From Macrococcus epidermidis (GTDB taxonomy: Bacteria > Bacillota > Bacilli > Staphylococcales > Staphylococcaceae): a stretch of DNA of 64,000 nucleotides. The stretch lies in the NCBI RefSeq assembly GCF_003259695.1, contig NZ_PZJH01000006.1, positions 1 to 64,000 of the forward strand. Reading direction: 5' to 3'. The stretch's first letter is position 1; each line of letters starts with the position of its first letter. Positions 8,582 through 17,453 of this stretch are shown one piece after another. The notes under the pieces are model-generated. The model searched no databases. It worked only from the letters and a program-made list of their open reading frames with translations, and was not told the origin of the DNA. The position numbers were made by a program, and so were the translations under genes.

Positions 8582-9462
8582 ACACGCTCACCTCTATCTA
8601 TTTTTTGTAAAAAGTACATATAGGCATCTTCAAAATCATGAGCAACTATCTCAGATCCATGTATCTTTTCATCTGATACAAAACGAACTTTCAAATGCCC
8701 TTGATATTCATTTATTTTAGTAATAAATACATTTTCCTTTCTAAATGAGATGAGTTCATTATTTGGGATAATAATGTCATAAACTTTATTATGAGCACTT
8801 TCAATCAAATCACTTATACTACCGGTATATTCAATTTTCCCCTTATCTAATATCGCGATATCTTTACATATTGATTCAATGTCACTCACAATATGCGTAG
8901 ATATAATAACAATCTTATCTTCAGCCAAACCCGATAATAGATTTCGTAATCGAACTCTTTCCTCAGGGTCTAAACCGGCAGTCGGTTCATCAACTATAAT
9001 TACTGATGGGTCGTGTATGATTGCTTGTGCAATGCCTAACCTCTTTTTCATCCCTCCTGATAATCCTTTTACTTTTTTAGATTTATGTTCGAATAAATTC
9101 ACTTTTTTCAACACTTCTTCTATCTTACTATCTATTGTATTTTTATCCATACCTGATAATATACCTAAGTAGTAAAGACACTCTTCAACCTTCATATTAG
9201 GATAAAAATCAAAATCTTGCGGCAAGTATCCTATCAACTCTCGTATTTTCTCGGTCTTTTCTAGTGGAATACCATTAATGACAACTGACCCTTCACTTTT
9301 TTTGAGAATAGTTGCGATAATCTTCATCAACGTCGACTTCCCTGAACCATTTCGACCAAGAATACCAAACATACCATTTTCAATAACTAAATTAACGTCG
9401 TTCAATGCCTTCTTTTTGTTATCATATAATTTACTTACATTTTTAATAACTATTTTATTCAT
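8578..9462 (-). CDS. ABC transporter ATP-binding protein, element III
   Basis: A 294-residue ATPase with Walker A GRNGSGKST, Q loop LPQDFDFYPNM, signature LSGGMKKRLG, Walker B VIIVDEPTAGLD and H loop STHIV, followed by a C-terminal extension of about 80 residues. It is the first gene of its operon. The C-terminal extension and the family of the Q-loop region differ from the BcrA-like ATPase of element I. Confidence 0.85.
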   Translation of the reverse strand: MNKIVIKNVSKLYDNKKKALNDVNLVIENGMFGILGRNGSGKSTLMKIIATILKKSEGSVVINGIPLEKTEKIRELIGYLPQDFDFYPNMKVEECLYYLGILSGMDKNTIDSKIEEVLKKVNLFEHKSKKVKGLSGGMKKRLGIAQAIIHDPSVIIVDEPTAGLDPEERVRLRNLLSGLAEDKIVIISTHIVSDIESICKDIAILDKGKIEYTGSISDLIESAHNKVYDIIIPNNELISFRKENVFITKINEYQGHLKVRFVSDEKIHGSEIVAHDFEDAYMYFLQKIDRGERV

Positions 9463-9620
9463 CGTATACTCCTCCTTTATTTAAAAGATAACAAATACAT
9501 ATCAACTAATTATCAATTTTTTATAAGTTACATATCTTACATATTGCTCTTTAAAAAAATTCTCAATATTTTGTTCTAATTAATGAATTAATAAGCTAAT
9601 ACAAAAGGATTAGGTAAAAA

Positions 9621-9650
9621 AGCACCTCTCGGATATTTTCGAGAAGTGCT
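9621..9650 (-). terminator. rpsI-type terminator, orphan unit without att core
   Basis: The hairpin AGCACCTCTCG...CGAGAAGTGCT is almost identical to the one beside rpsI at 25646-25677. The spacer that follows ends abruptly near 9712, where a second terminator unit begins. No rpsI 3'-end copy follows this unit, so it is a scar of a lost element. Confidence 0.7.
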
Positions 9651-9719
9651 GTAAACGAATCTTCAATTGAACACACATTGCTGACGCAATTTGCGTACCA
9701 AATCTATAGACGAACAAAA

Positions 9720-9749
9720 ACCACTCTCCAGCAATGCTGAAGAGTGGTT
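9720..9749 (-). terminator. rpsI-type terminator to the left of att D
   Basis: ACCACTCT-CAGC pairs with GCTG-AGAGTGGT, followed on the minus strand by TTTTTGTT. It belongs to att D and is most like the unit beside att A. Confidence 0.7.
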
Positions 9750-9832
9750 TCAAAGTTCTTATGGAACACAAACTATCTACGCCAGTTTGCGTACTGGACT
9801 TGTAAGCAAACAAGTTTGCAACAATTCCAGCA

Positions 9833-9895
9833 TTAACGTTTTGAGAACTGTGGTGAACTACGAGCACCTTTAAGACCTGGTTTTTTTACGTTCAA
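9833..9895 (-). repeat. att copy D: distal att of the integrase-bearing island
   Basis: It reads TTAACGTTTTGAGAACTGTG and then GTGAACTACGAGCACCTTTAAG, two substitutions from rpsI, and keeps the reading frame. Together with the rpsI copy E it bounds the element that carries the integrase, so A-to-D order suggests successive insertions at the same target. Confidence 0.85.
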
Positions 9896-10026
9896 AAAAC
9901 TTTAGGGTTTCGTATAGTTGTATAGACCGTCGTACATCTTGATATTAAAGGATTTCTGATTTTTTCGATTGCATAGAAATGCATCAAATATCACTTAAGT
10001 GTAACTTGAATAAACTGCTGGCTAGG
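9896..10026. repeat. island distal-end repeat, copy D
   Basis: The same blocks as in copies A-C follow att D, although GGGGTAAC has decayed to AGTGTAAC (9999-10004). It ends with GCTGGCTAGG at 10017-10026, the inner-edge motif. The stretch between the ABC operon (9462) and DUF262 (10079) holds only the terminators, att D and this repeat. Confidence 0.72.
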
Positions 10027-10078
10027 GGTATTTTATGAATTCTATAGAATCTTTTATAATGTTCACTTTAAATTACTA

Positions 10079-11938
10079 CTATTTATTATTAATTATTAAA
10101 TATCTTTCATATAATTCACTTAATGAAGGATCACGTGAAACTTTATCAACAAAATATTTTCCATGTTCCTTCAGCAAATCTAATAATTCTTCATCCCCTC
10201 TAAATTTTTCGCTTAATGTTAGATATAAATTTACGTCTTCTTTATTTAAATTAAGTATATAAGGATTAAAAATAAATACTCTTTCATATAAATCCTCAAT
10301 TATTGAATTTAAACGTGTTATAGTATCAAATCCTTTTTCCTCAGAAAAGTAATCTCCTAAAGATTTATTTATATTAATATCAGACTCGTCTAGTAGTATC
10401 CTCAACTTTTCATCAATAATTTTGTTTTTTAACTTATCTTCATTTGTAGAAGATAAAACTAAAGTTAAGTTACCCAGATTGACCGTTTCTTTTTCCCCAT
10501 TGTCATTTAATAAATGTTCAATAGTCATTTCTTTAATATTTATATTAATATCTTTTTGAAATAATTTACTATACTCTCCCAGAGTAAAACGTACTAATTT
10601 TAAATTTTTCTTTAAAGTCTTATCTTTATTAGAGTATCTAAATGATGGGTGATTTTGCATAATACTAATAAAATCTTCTTTATTTATGAATCTTTCTAAC
10701 TTTAAAAATAAATCAGTTATATGCATTTTAAATTCCACATTTTTTTTACAGTGGTATATTAAATAATTATATTGATTTAATAACTTATCTGTAAAGTTAC
10801 TAGTTTTCTGCATTCCATTAAAAATAAAGAAAAAATTTCTCAGATTTAAAAATATTTTCTCCCTTATATCTTGATTAATTATTCCTTCTTGTTCCTTTAA
10901 TAGTATAGCTGTAAGTAAAGCTCTAATTTGCTGATTTCTTTTTATGTTAAAATACTCAATTGTAGTATCATCAGTATCTTTTTCATTAACTTTAATATAT
11001 ATTTTTGAAAAATCATCAAAATCATTCAACATATTTGATAAAGATTCTATTTTTATTTCTTCCTTAATAAGTTTGTAAACAGAATTAGAATTCTCAGCAT
11101 CTTTTTTTATATAACACTTTGCAAAATGTACCATAAGATTGTCAATATCGCTAAGTGTCTCCGCCCTCTTAATAATATCATTCCATTTCTTTTTAGCATG
11201 ATCTATATAAGCTTCTTCTCTAGGATGTATATATTTCATAATATGATTTTTTAATAATTCCATTTGCTTTAATTTTTGTCCTCGTGCATTTAATACCTCA
11301 AATATATTATAAATCTCTTCTTCTTGTTCTGAAATAATTTCAACTATATTTATATTTAATAACTTATTCAAAAATATATCAGTTTCTTTAAATGATTTCG
11401 TAGAAAGAAAATTTAAATAATATTTGTATGGTTTGAGAAGCGAATTTTTATTAGAGATTTTTTCTGAGTCAAGATGTCGTGAGTAATCAATTATTTCTAA
11501 TATATCTTCTTTTATATCTTCATTTTCAATTTTAGGAATCTTTTCGCTGTTTGATTTCATAGCAGAAATATACGTAGAATGAATATATTTCGCACGTTTA
11601 GTTGCTTCCTCTGTCTTTAGTTCCATTAAATGTCTTGAAATTGCATTGAATAATATAAATAGTGTTGTGATTCTTTGTTGGCCGTCAATTATTTCGAAAT
11701 TAATAATTCCTGGATCTTTTCTATCTCCCAATTGTTTATCAATATTGTTTAATACAATTGTACCTAAAAAATGAGACCAATTAATATCATCAATATTTAC
11801 AGTAAAATTAATATCCGCTAATAATTCGGACCAGTTTTTTTCTGTCCAAACATATGCTCTTTGATATCGAGGTACTTTATATACAGAAGATCTTTGAAAT
11901 AATGAAAGAACGGTTCTATTTTCTGTGCTAAATCCCAT
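10079..11938 (-). CDS. DUF262/DUF1524 family protein (GmrSD-like, putative defence nuclease)
   Basis: A 619-residue protein. The N-terminal DUF262 domain shows VPRYQRAYVW (residues 22-31) and the nucleotide-binding DGQQRITTL (85-93). The C-terminal half carries a DUF1524-like HNH remnant, MTIEHLL followed by NLGNLTLV and a K-rich segment. Such proteins include GmrSD type IV restriction enzymes that attack modified phage DNA, and other anti-phage proteins. The canonical second histidine/asparagine pattern is only partly visible. The start is ATG after GGGGGAG. It stands alone next to a decayed restriction gene, consistent with a defence cassette. The specificity is unknown. Confidence 0.78.
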   Translation of the reverse strand: MGFSTENRTVLSLFQRSSVYKVPRYQRAYVWTEKNWSELLADINFTVNIDDINWSHFLGTIVLNNIDKQLGDRKDPGIINFEIIDGQQRITTLFILFNAISRHLMELKTEEATKRAKYIHSTYISAMKSNSEKIPKIENEDIKEDILEIIDYSRHLDSEKISNKNSLLKPYKYYLNFLSTKSFKETDIFLNKLLNINIVEIISEQEEEIYNIFEVLNARGQKLKQMELLKNHIMKYIHPREEAYIDHAKKKWNDIIKRAETLSDIDNLMVHFAKCYIKKDAENSNSVYKLIKEEIKIESLSNMLNDFDDFSKIYIKVNEKDTDDTTIEYFNIKRNQQIRALLTAILLKEQEGIINQDIREKIFLNLRNFFFIFNGMQKTSNFTDKLLNQYNYLIYHCKKNVEFKMHITDLFLKLERFINKEDFISIMQNHPSFRYSNKDKTLKKNLKLVRFTLGEYSKLFQKDININIKEMTIEHLLNDNGEKETVNLGNLTLVLSSTNEDKLKNKIIDEKLRILLDESDININKSLGDYFSEEKGFDTITRLNSIIEDLYERVFIFNPYILNLNKEDVNLYLTLSEKFRGDEELLDLLKEHGKYFVDKVSRDPSLSELYERYLIINNK

Positions 11939-11957
11939 TAAATCTCCCCCTTATTAT

Positions 11958-12640
11958 TAAAAATTTATTATTAATTACTTTCATACAACTAGGTAATTCA
12001 TCAATTAAATCTAAAATCTTAATGCTTATAGTAATAACAGACAATAAACAAATTAAATATATATTTAGGGTCCTCAGAGTATGTAAATGGATTATCTATA
12101 TTATCATTTTCTCTAATGCTATATTGTTCTACAATCCAATCTATTACTAATCGTCCACTGACTTTAGAATCGTATGCTCTTAAATGTATATTATGAATTT
12201 CAATATCTTGGTTAAATATTATTACATTTTTATTAGTGTTGAATGATATTTCATCTTCTCAACTGTGAAATTATATTAATATTTACGGAAAATAATATTT
12301 AATTCTTTCAAGCTCTTCTAATTTTCAAAATTAATATGAAATTCTACTAATTTTTTACCCATTGCTATATACTTTTCATAATTACTTAATAAAAGTAGTC
12401 GTGGAAAACTATTTATTAGTTCATTTTTAAATTTATTTAGTTTTTAGAATGTAGTAAATCATAAATACAATGAAATGCCTCATCTTCATTATTATAGTTA
12501 TTAATAAAATTTTAATATATGTTTGTTTATTGACTTGGTGTAACTGGCATTAGATATTCTTTTAAGAAAAACTGACCATTGATTATTAAATCTTTTTCAG
12601 GAATTTGATTTATTAAAAGTGTACTAAAATCATTTTTTGT
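11958..12640 (-). pseudogene. remnant of a type ISP restriction-modification enzyme (C-terminal part)
   Basis: Minus-strand translation in changing frames gives NELINSFPRL, then EKYIAMGKKLVEFHINFEN, then IHLRAYDSKVSGRLVIDWIV, then EDPKYIFNL and finally LSVITISIKILDLIDELPS. These blocks occur in this order in the C-terminal target-recognition part of large helicase-methylase type ISP enzymes. At least two frameshifts and several stops separate them. The N-terminal nuclease, helicase and methylase parts are gone. This accounts for most of the 800-bp space between DUF262 and the acetyltransferase gene; 12641-12750 shows nothing recognisable. Confidence 0.65.
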
Positions 12641-12750
12641 CACCTATATTACTTAACAAAGTACATTTAATAATTATTGGAAGTATCATTTCCAATGTGA
12701 CTTTCTTGATAATATTATTTTTAATTGATCAACATTATAACTTTTACACT

Positions 12751-13206
12751 TTAAATTTCGTTAATATCAAACGTTCTTGAAAAATGTAGCACGGAATCAT
12801 CTACTTTCATATCCATCTTTTTATATAACGACTGTGCCTTTGTATTATCAATACCTGTCTCTAACGTTACATAACGTGCATTATTTTTTCGTGCATATTC
12901 AAAAGTTTTTTCAATAAGCTGTCTCCCAACTCCACCTGTCCTACTGTTTGAACTTACATATAAATCATTTAATATATATGCTCTTTGCAGACTTACAGTT
13001 GAAAATACTGGATATATTTGTACAAATCCAACTAATTCTTCTCCATTATCTGCTACAAATATCTTTGATTCATTACTAACATATCTGTCCTTAATAAACT
13101 TGGTACAAGACTCTATATCTGATTCTTTTCCATAAAAAATTCTATAATTGTTTAATAAACCACTAACTTGTTCTAAATCATCAAATTTAAATTCTCTAAT
13201 TTTCAT
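12751..13206 (-). CDS. GNAT family N-acetyltransferase
   Basis: A 151-residue GNAT protein: an N-terminal strand-helix EFKFDDLEQV, the strand VGFVQIYPV, then the acetyl-CoA loop NSRTGGVGRQLIEKTFEYARK (R-x-x-G-V-G form) and the NTKAQSLYKKM helix near residue 125. It transfers an acetyl group to an unknown amine. It lies downstream of a phosphotransferase and a nucleotidyltransferase on the same strand. The three together look like a drug- or toxin-modifying set, but no specific resistance gene is recognised. Confidence 0.82.
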   Translation of the reverse strand: MKIREFKFDDLEQVSGLLNNYRIFYGKESDIESCTKFIKDRYVSNESKIFVADNGEELVGFVQIYPVFSTVSLQRAYILNDLYVSSNSRTGGVGRQLIEKTFEYARKNNARYVTLETGIDNTKAQSLYKKMDMKVDDSVLHFSRTFDINEI

Positions 13207-13345
13207 TACTCGGTCCCCTTAAATTATTTAGATTATTATTTTCAAATACTACTTCCAAAATGTTTTCTTAATTATATCTCTAACAAAAAATATTGTTAAT
13301 GAAATTGATGGATTTTCTTTATACTTTATTAAAAGACGTTTATCT

Positions 13346-14329
13346 TTAAATTCTATCTAACAAGTAAGGAATTTCTTCAATATATTTTTGTATTTGACTA
13401 TAGGTTCCAAATACCTGAAGATAACCTAATTCTTTTTCATCATCATTATTATCAATATCACATGTTCTTTTCATGTTATAAAGCAACCATCCAAGCATCC
13501 CACCCAAATTACCATACATCGCATTAGTTAAATCATCATCAATAGCATGATTTTCCCTATAACTATTTATCACTAAATTAAATTTTTCCTTACTTATATT
13601 CCCCTTTCCATCCCTACTCCAGTTAGTCGCAACATCTATTAGCTCAATGGCTGGATTAATATATCCTGTTGATTCCCAGTCGATAATGTACGGTATTCCT
13701 TCTTTCCACAATACATTTTTTGAATCAAGGTCTCTATGACTTATGATTTGTTTATTACTTAGGTGACTCATTGAGTGATTATATAAATCAATCCATACTT
13801 TAATATTTTCTTTTAGAATATTTATCTCTATCCCCCATGCAACCCCATTAACTGATACATTATTAATTATTTGATCAAATTCTTGATAGTCCATTGAGTT
13901 GTATTCTCTTTGAACTAAATCGCTTTGATAATTTAAATGGTGTAACTTTGATAGTAATTTAGAAATAGTTATTAAATTGTTATCTTCAATTTCATCTTGA
14001 TCAAGGGAATGGGCTTCAATCCAGTCAAATACCATATAATATTTATTATCAACAATTGTCCAAGGCAAATCATTATTATATTTTGCACAGACAGCATCAA
14101 TACCATTTTCTTTTGAAAAACTAGCAAATTTTTCTGAGAGAATATAATTATTAGGCGCTTCAGTTCGTGAGATGATTTCTTCGTTCAATTGCTTTATTGC
14201 ATATATTCCTTGATCGGTTTCTACTTTGTACATTTTGTGAAGGAGACCACCTGATATTTCACGTGGTGTAATAATTATTTCACTAACATTCATAAATGAT
14301 AGTACTTTTAAAGCTAAATTCTTATCCAC
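13346..14329 (-). CDS. APH/choline-kinase-like phosphotransferase family protein
   Basis: A 327-residue kinase-fold protein. The small lobe has the glycine-rich strand and IYAIKQL; the large lobe has MVFDWIEA, the catalytic loop ISHRDLDSKNVLW and the metal-binding IIDWESTGY. It belongs to the aminoglycoside phosphotransferase/homoserine kinase superfamily, and its substrate is not predictable from sequence. The start is GTG at 14329 with AGAGGTGA just upstream. It follows the nucleotidyltransferase gene by 17 bases, so the two are probably co-transcribed. Confidence 0.82.
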   Translation of the reverse strand: MDKNLALKVLSFMNVSEIIITPREISGGLLHKMYKVETDQGIYAIKQLNEEIISRTEAPNNYILSEKFASFSKENGIDAVCAKYNNDLPWTIVDNKYYMVFDWIEAHSLDQDEIEDNNLITISKLLSKLHHLNYQSDLVQREYNSMDYQEFDQIINNVSVNGVAWGIEINILKENIKVWIDLYNHSMSHLSNKQIISHRDLDSKNVLWKEGIPYIIDWESTGYINPAIELIDVATNWSRDGKGNISKEKFNLVINSYRENHAIDDDLTNAMYGNLGGMLGWLLYNMKRTCDIDNNDDEKELGYLQVFGTYSQIQKYIEEIPYLLDRI

Positions 14330-14346
14330 TTGTCACCTCTTAATTG

Positions 14347-14907
14347 TTATCTATGAATTTCTAACTTCGGCCACATTGAATGCCAATCTTTTTCTTTGAT
14401 TCTTTCTAAATATATAGATTTTCTTTCTTCATTATCAAAGTATGGCGTTGGTCTGACGATTCCATTAAATAATTCTTCAAAATTGTAATTATAATGAATA
14501 ACCACTTTATTATTAACTAACTTTATACAAATAGCTGTTGGACATTCAGGGTATTGATTTACAGCATCTACAGATGAATCATAAGGATCAGTCCCATTTC
14601 TTAAATGCATTCTTGCTTGATTTTTAAATGACCAAGGTATCTCTGAGTCTAATTTATTCAACTCTTTTTCATACATCTTCTCAGTACTTTCTCGAATGTC
14701 TGATACATCATAGTAAATAACATCTACATCATTATACTTAGTCTTAATATTATAGTCATGAAGAACATCCCATATTTTATTTCTTATAAAACCAGCACTA
14801 ATCCACCAATCTGGTAAATCAAGTAATGAAACAGTTTTTAAGATTTCCATCATGTCTTTGTCAGACTCAATAATATTTATTAGTTCTTCTTTGGACTTAA
14901 TTATCAT
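14347..14907 (-). CDS. nucleotidyltransferase family protein
   Basis: A 186-residue protein similar to the NTP_transf_6 (DUF925) group: WWISAGFIRNKIWD near residue 35 and the acidic NDVDVIYYD near residue 60, a typical D-x-D arrangement of the nucleotidyltransferase fold. The conserved tail includes PTPYF and the DWHSMWPKL segment. The function of the group is not established. It is the first gene of the trio and diverges from the PHP gene at 15061. Confidence 0.78.
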   Translation of the reverse strand: MIIKSKEELINIIESDKDMMEILKTVSLLDLPDWWISAGFIRNKIWDVLHDYNIKTKYNDVDVIYYDVSDIRESTEKMYEKELNKLDSEIPWSFKNQARMHLRNGTDPYDSSVDAVNQYPECPTAICIKLVNNKVVIHYNYNFEELFNGIVRPTPYFDNEERKSIYLERIKEKDWHSMWPKLEIHR

Positions 14908-15060
14908 GTTCTCAACACCTTAAAATGATATCATTTCTATTATAAAGAATTTTCAGTTAACTTTTATTATTAGTTTAACATAACAATATATCTAAAATTC
15001 TATATTTATTATAATGAGGTTAACATTAGAAATATCTATTTTTATAACTTGGAGGAAAAT

Positions 15061-15834
15061 ATGAAATTAATAGATCAACATATGCATTGTGACGCATCAT
15101 TTGACTGCAAAGAGCCATATACAAATTATTTAAATAACAATGTTAAACAGATAATTTTTACGGATCATTTCGATTTAAATAATCCTATTTCAAATGATGA
15201 AGATGATATACCTGACTTAGAAAAACTACAAAGATATCAGAAAGAAGCTAAGGAAATTTATAATACCGAACTATTGATTGGCATTGAAGTAGGATATGTT
15301 AAGGCAAGAATTTCAGATATTTTAAAGCACTTGTCATCATATAATTATGACTCTATCATATTAAGTGTACACCACAATAACAAATGTGATTTTATGGATC
15401 CTGATATTACTACGATATCAAATGACCCTATTTATGAATATCTAAATTTATTAATAGATGCTGTTAAAAATGTTGATTGTGCAACTATTCTAGCGCATAT
15501 TGACTATGGATTTAGAATTCATAATATCTCTCACGAAAAATTAAATGATTATAAAGAACAGATTGTTAATATATTATCTAATATAATTTCTAAGAATATC
15601 GCACTAGAACTCAATACAAAAAGTATGTATAAATACGACAATTTATTTATATATGAATTTGTTATTGAGCACTATATTGCTATGGGTGGAAAAGACTTTA
15701 CTTTAGGATCTGATGCACATAAACAAGAAGATATGTTTTATTGCTTTGAAAATGCTATCCAATTATTAAAATCATACAATGTAAATCATATAGTAGAGTT
15801 CAAACAAGGTGAAAAAATAATAGAATATATATAA
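15061..15834 (+). CDS. PHP domain protein, histidinol-phosphatase-like
   Basis: A 257-residue PHP-fold phosphoesterase. Metal-binding motifs visible are DQHMHCD at the start, FTDHFD near residue 38, GIEVGY near 80, SVHH near 100, ILAHIDY near 145 and GSDAH near the C terminus. The family hydrolyses phosphomonoesters such as histidinol phosphate, but no histidine operon is nearby, so the substrate is open. ATG 15061 is chosen because GGAGG at 15051-15055 would be inside the longer TTG-started frame. It is transcribed away from the acetyltransferase trio and ends at a clear terminator. Confidence 0.8.
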   Translation: MKLIDQHMHCDASFDCKEPYTNYLNNNVKQIIFTDHFDLNNPISNDEDDIPDLEKLQRYQKEAKEIYNTELLIGIEVGYVKARISDILKHLSSYNYDSIILSVHHNNKCDFMDPDITTISNDPIYEYLNLLIDAVKNVDCATILAHIDYGFRIHNISHEKLNDYKEQIVNILSNIISKNIALELNTKSMYKYDNLFIYEFVIEHYIAMGGKDFTLGSDAHKQEDMFYCFENAIQLLKSYNVNHIVEFKQGEKIIEYI

Positions 15835-15853
15835 ATTTAACTTTATATATAGC

Positions 15854-15888
15854 AAATCACTTCTCTATTATTATTCGAGAAGTGATTT
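15854..15888 (+). terminator. terminator after the PHP gene
   Basis: AAATCACTTCTC pairs with GAGAAGTGATTTT around an AT-rich loop and is followed by a T-rich stretch, 20 bases after the PHP stop codon. Confidence 0.8.
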
Positions 15889-15964
15889 TAATATTTGCTT
15901 GGTAGTTCATAAATGAATTGTTATCTACTATATTCTTAGATTTTAATTTTATAAATATTTTCAT

Positions 15965-16290
15965 CTATATCATTTCATTACTAAAATATTCTATCGCTCT
16001 TTGTTCAAGTTTAGAAACAAAATCTTTTTTAGCTTTACTGTATTCTCTTGTTTCATCATATTTACTAGCCAACATCTCTTTAAACCCACTGTACGACTTA
16101 ACTTCTTCTGAATGTTCTAATAAATAATCTCTTACTACTAGGTGACGGTATATTTCAGGATGATCAAATTGATATATGAATATGGTGTGTTCTGTTATCT
16201 CCACCTTTACGGAGTAATCTCCTACCTGTAATTCCCTATTCACCTGCTACGTCATAACCTAGCATCTCTAGTTTAGAATTAATGACTGAA
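15965..16290 (-). pseudogene. GrpB family (UPF0157) gene remnant
   Basis: The longest frame (15965-16243) encodes IYRHLVVRDYLLEHSEE and KDFVSKLEQRAIEYF, the conserved C-terminal half of GrpB family proteins. Upstream, other frames give KLEMLGYDVAGE, then a TAG stop, then GITGRRLLRKGGDNRTHH, which is the preceding part of the family. One stop and one frameshift break it, and the N-terminal nucleotidyltransferase-like part is missing. It is not expected to function. Confidence 0.7.
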
Positions 16291-16410
16291 GAATATGATA
16301 CTGTAGTACATGCAGAATTAACTATTGAAAATAACAAAATTTATGTTGCAAATCGTTTTGAAAATGAACAGGATTTTACCCAAATTATTTATCTCTATAG
16401 AAATATATAA
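16282..16410 (+). CDS. small open frame, hypothetical or gene fragment
   Basis: A 42-codon frame starting MTEEYDTVVHAELTIENN and ending in YLYRNI. There is no clear ribosome binding site, and it overlaps the end of the GrpB remnant. The composition looks coding (mixed polar and aromatic residues), so it may be the tail of another decayed gene. No family is recognised. Confidence 0.25.
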   Translation: MTEEYDTVVHAELTIENNKIYVANRFENEQDFTQIIYLYRNI

Positions 16411-16423
16411 GAATATTTAAAAA

Positions 16424-17422
16424 CTATAATTTTTCCCATTTAATATCTATATCTTCAAGATCAATATATTTTTCTTCATGCTTATCATTATATCCGATAA
16501 TGTTATCTAATTCATTTTGTAGTATATATCCTTGCTTATAATCAACCATCTTAATAAAACTAATTTTCCCACTTAAACTATTAAGATAATATTCACTATT
16601 ATCTTCTGCTATACTAATGAAATTCAAATGATTTAATAAGCCAAACCTATTAATATAATAGAGGTCTCTTTTTACATTTCTTATAAAATCTTTAGGTATT
16701 GTTAATTTTTCATTTACTATAATTCCTGTAACTATTTTTCTATCACCAGGTTTTAAGACTTTAGTTTTTTTATCATTCAATTCAAATCTATTTTGAGTTA
16801 ATATTTGGTTAATTATTTTGATACTAAATGATATATTACTTTTCCCCGATATAGTTATATCATCAGCATACCGTGTGTATGTTAAATTGTTTTTATTGCA
16901 AAAACCAGAAATTCTTTTGTCAATTTTATAGAATATTAAATTTGCGATATATGGACTTGTAGGTGATCCTTGTGGCAATGTATTTTTGTAAGTACATAAA
17001 TTTGCTAGTGCTATGGCAACTTCAATTTTATATCCTAAATTCAAGAATAGTATTCTTACATCCTTAAAACTAATACTAGGAAAAAAGTTTTTAACATCCA
17101 TTTTCACTACATATTTTTTATTTATGTGGGGAATAGCATTATCAATTATTGATTTCCCAGGCACAAAACCTTTAGCGCAAGGATGAACTGAAAATTTATA
17201 TAATATATTATCTAGTATCCATCTTTGAATATTTTTTAAAGCCATTGTCGGAATTGTTAGTTCTCTATATTCATCATTTCTTCGTTTTGGAATTTTGACA
17301 GTCTTATAAAAATATTCGTTTGAATATAAACATTTATAGAAATAATTAGATTGAACACCTATCATATTTCTTAAATCTTCTATTGAATCTATTGCAGGAA
17401 ATACCTCTACTTTATATTTCAA
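16424..17422 (-). CDS. retron reverse transcriptase
   Basis: A 332-residue reverse transcriptase. Visible in order: KMDVKNFFPS (residues 107-116), LPQGSPTSP (149-157), the catalytic RYADD (184-188) and KKTKVL (218-223). Two retron-specific features are present: NAIPH (95-99), fitting the NAxxH motif of region X, and VTG (231-233) in region Y. There is no maturase or endonuclease domain, so it is not a group II intron protein. Retron enzymes copy part of their own ncRNA into msDNA, which stays bound and holds an effector in check. The start is TTG at 17422 with AGGAG 7 bases upstream. A folded ncRNA lies immediately upstream, and a PRTase-like gene precedes that. Confidence 0.92.
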   Translation of the reverse strand: MKYKVEVFPAIDSIEDLRNMIGVQSNYFYKCLYSNEYFYKTVKIPKRRNDEYRELTIPTMALKNIQRWILDNILYKFSVHPCAKGFVPGKSIIDNAIPHINKKYVVKMDVKNFFPSISFKDVRILFLNLGYKIEVAIALANLCTYKNTLPQGSPTSPYIANLIFYKIDKRISGFCNKNNLTYTRYADDITISGKSNISFSIKIINQILTQNRFELNDKKTKVLKPGDRKIVTGIIVNEKLTIPKDFIRNVKRDLYYINRFGLLNHLNFISIAEDNSEYYLNSLSGKISFIKMVDYKQGYILQNELDNIIGYNDKHEEKYIDLEDIDIKWEKL

Positions 17423-17453
17423 CTAAATTCTCCTCATGAACGCTTTTACATTA

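Larger units (their letters stand above)
4909..9895. mobile_element. island element III between att C and att D (second ABC/two-component cargo)
   Basis: The element is bounded by att copies C and D. The distal-end repeat lies at 4971-5111, and the cargo is one minus-strand operon (ATPase, two permeases, response regulator, histidine kinase). The right end carries two terminator/spacer units (9621-9712 and 9720-9832), only the second of which is followed by an att core. This suggests an extra element once stood here and was lost. There is no integrase. Confidence 0.7.

Noticed and set aside
9610-9873. Open frames on both strands between elements III and IV
   Set aside because: They lie wholly within the terminator, spacer and att repeats and change between copies, so they are not genes.
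12641-12750. A further defence gene between the type ISP remnant and the acetyltransferase
   Set aside because: All frames are broken within a few codons and no conserved block is visible.
16424-17422. Group II intron reverse transcriptase
   Set aside because: There is no maturase or endonuclease domain and no intron RNA structure, and the length of 332 residues plus NAxxH and VTG motifs fits a retron.
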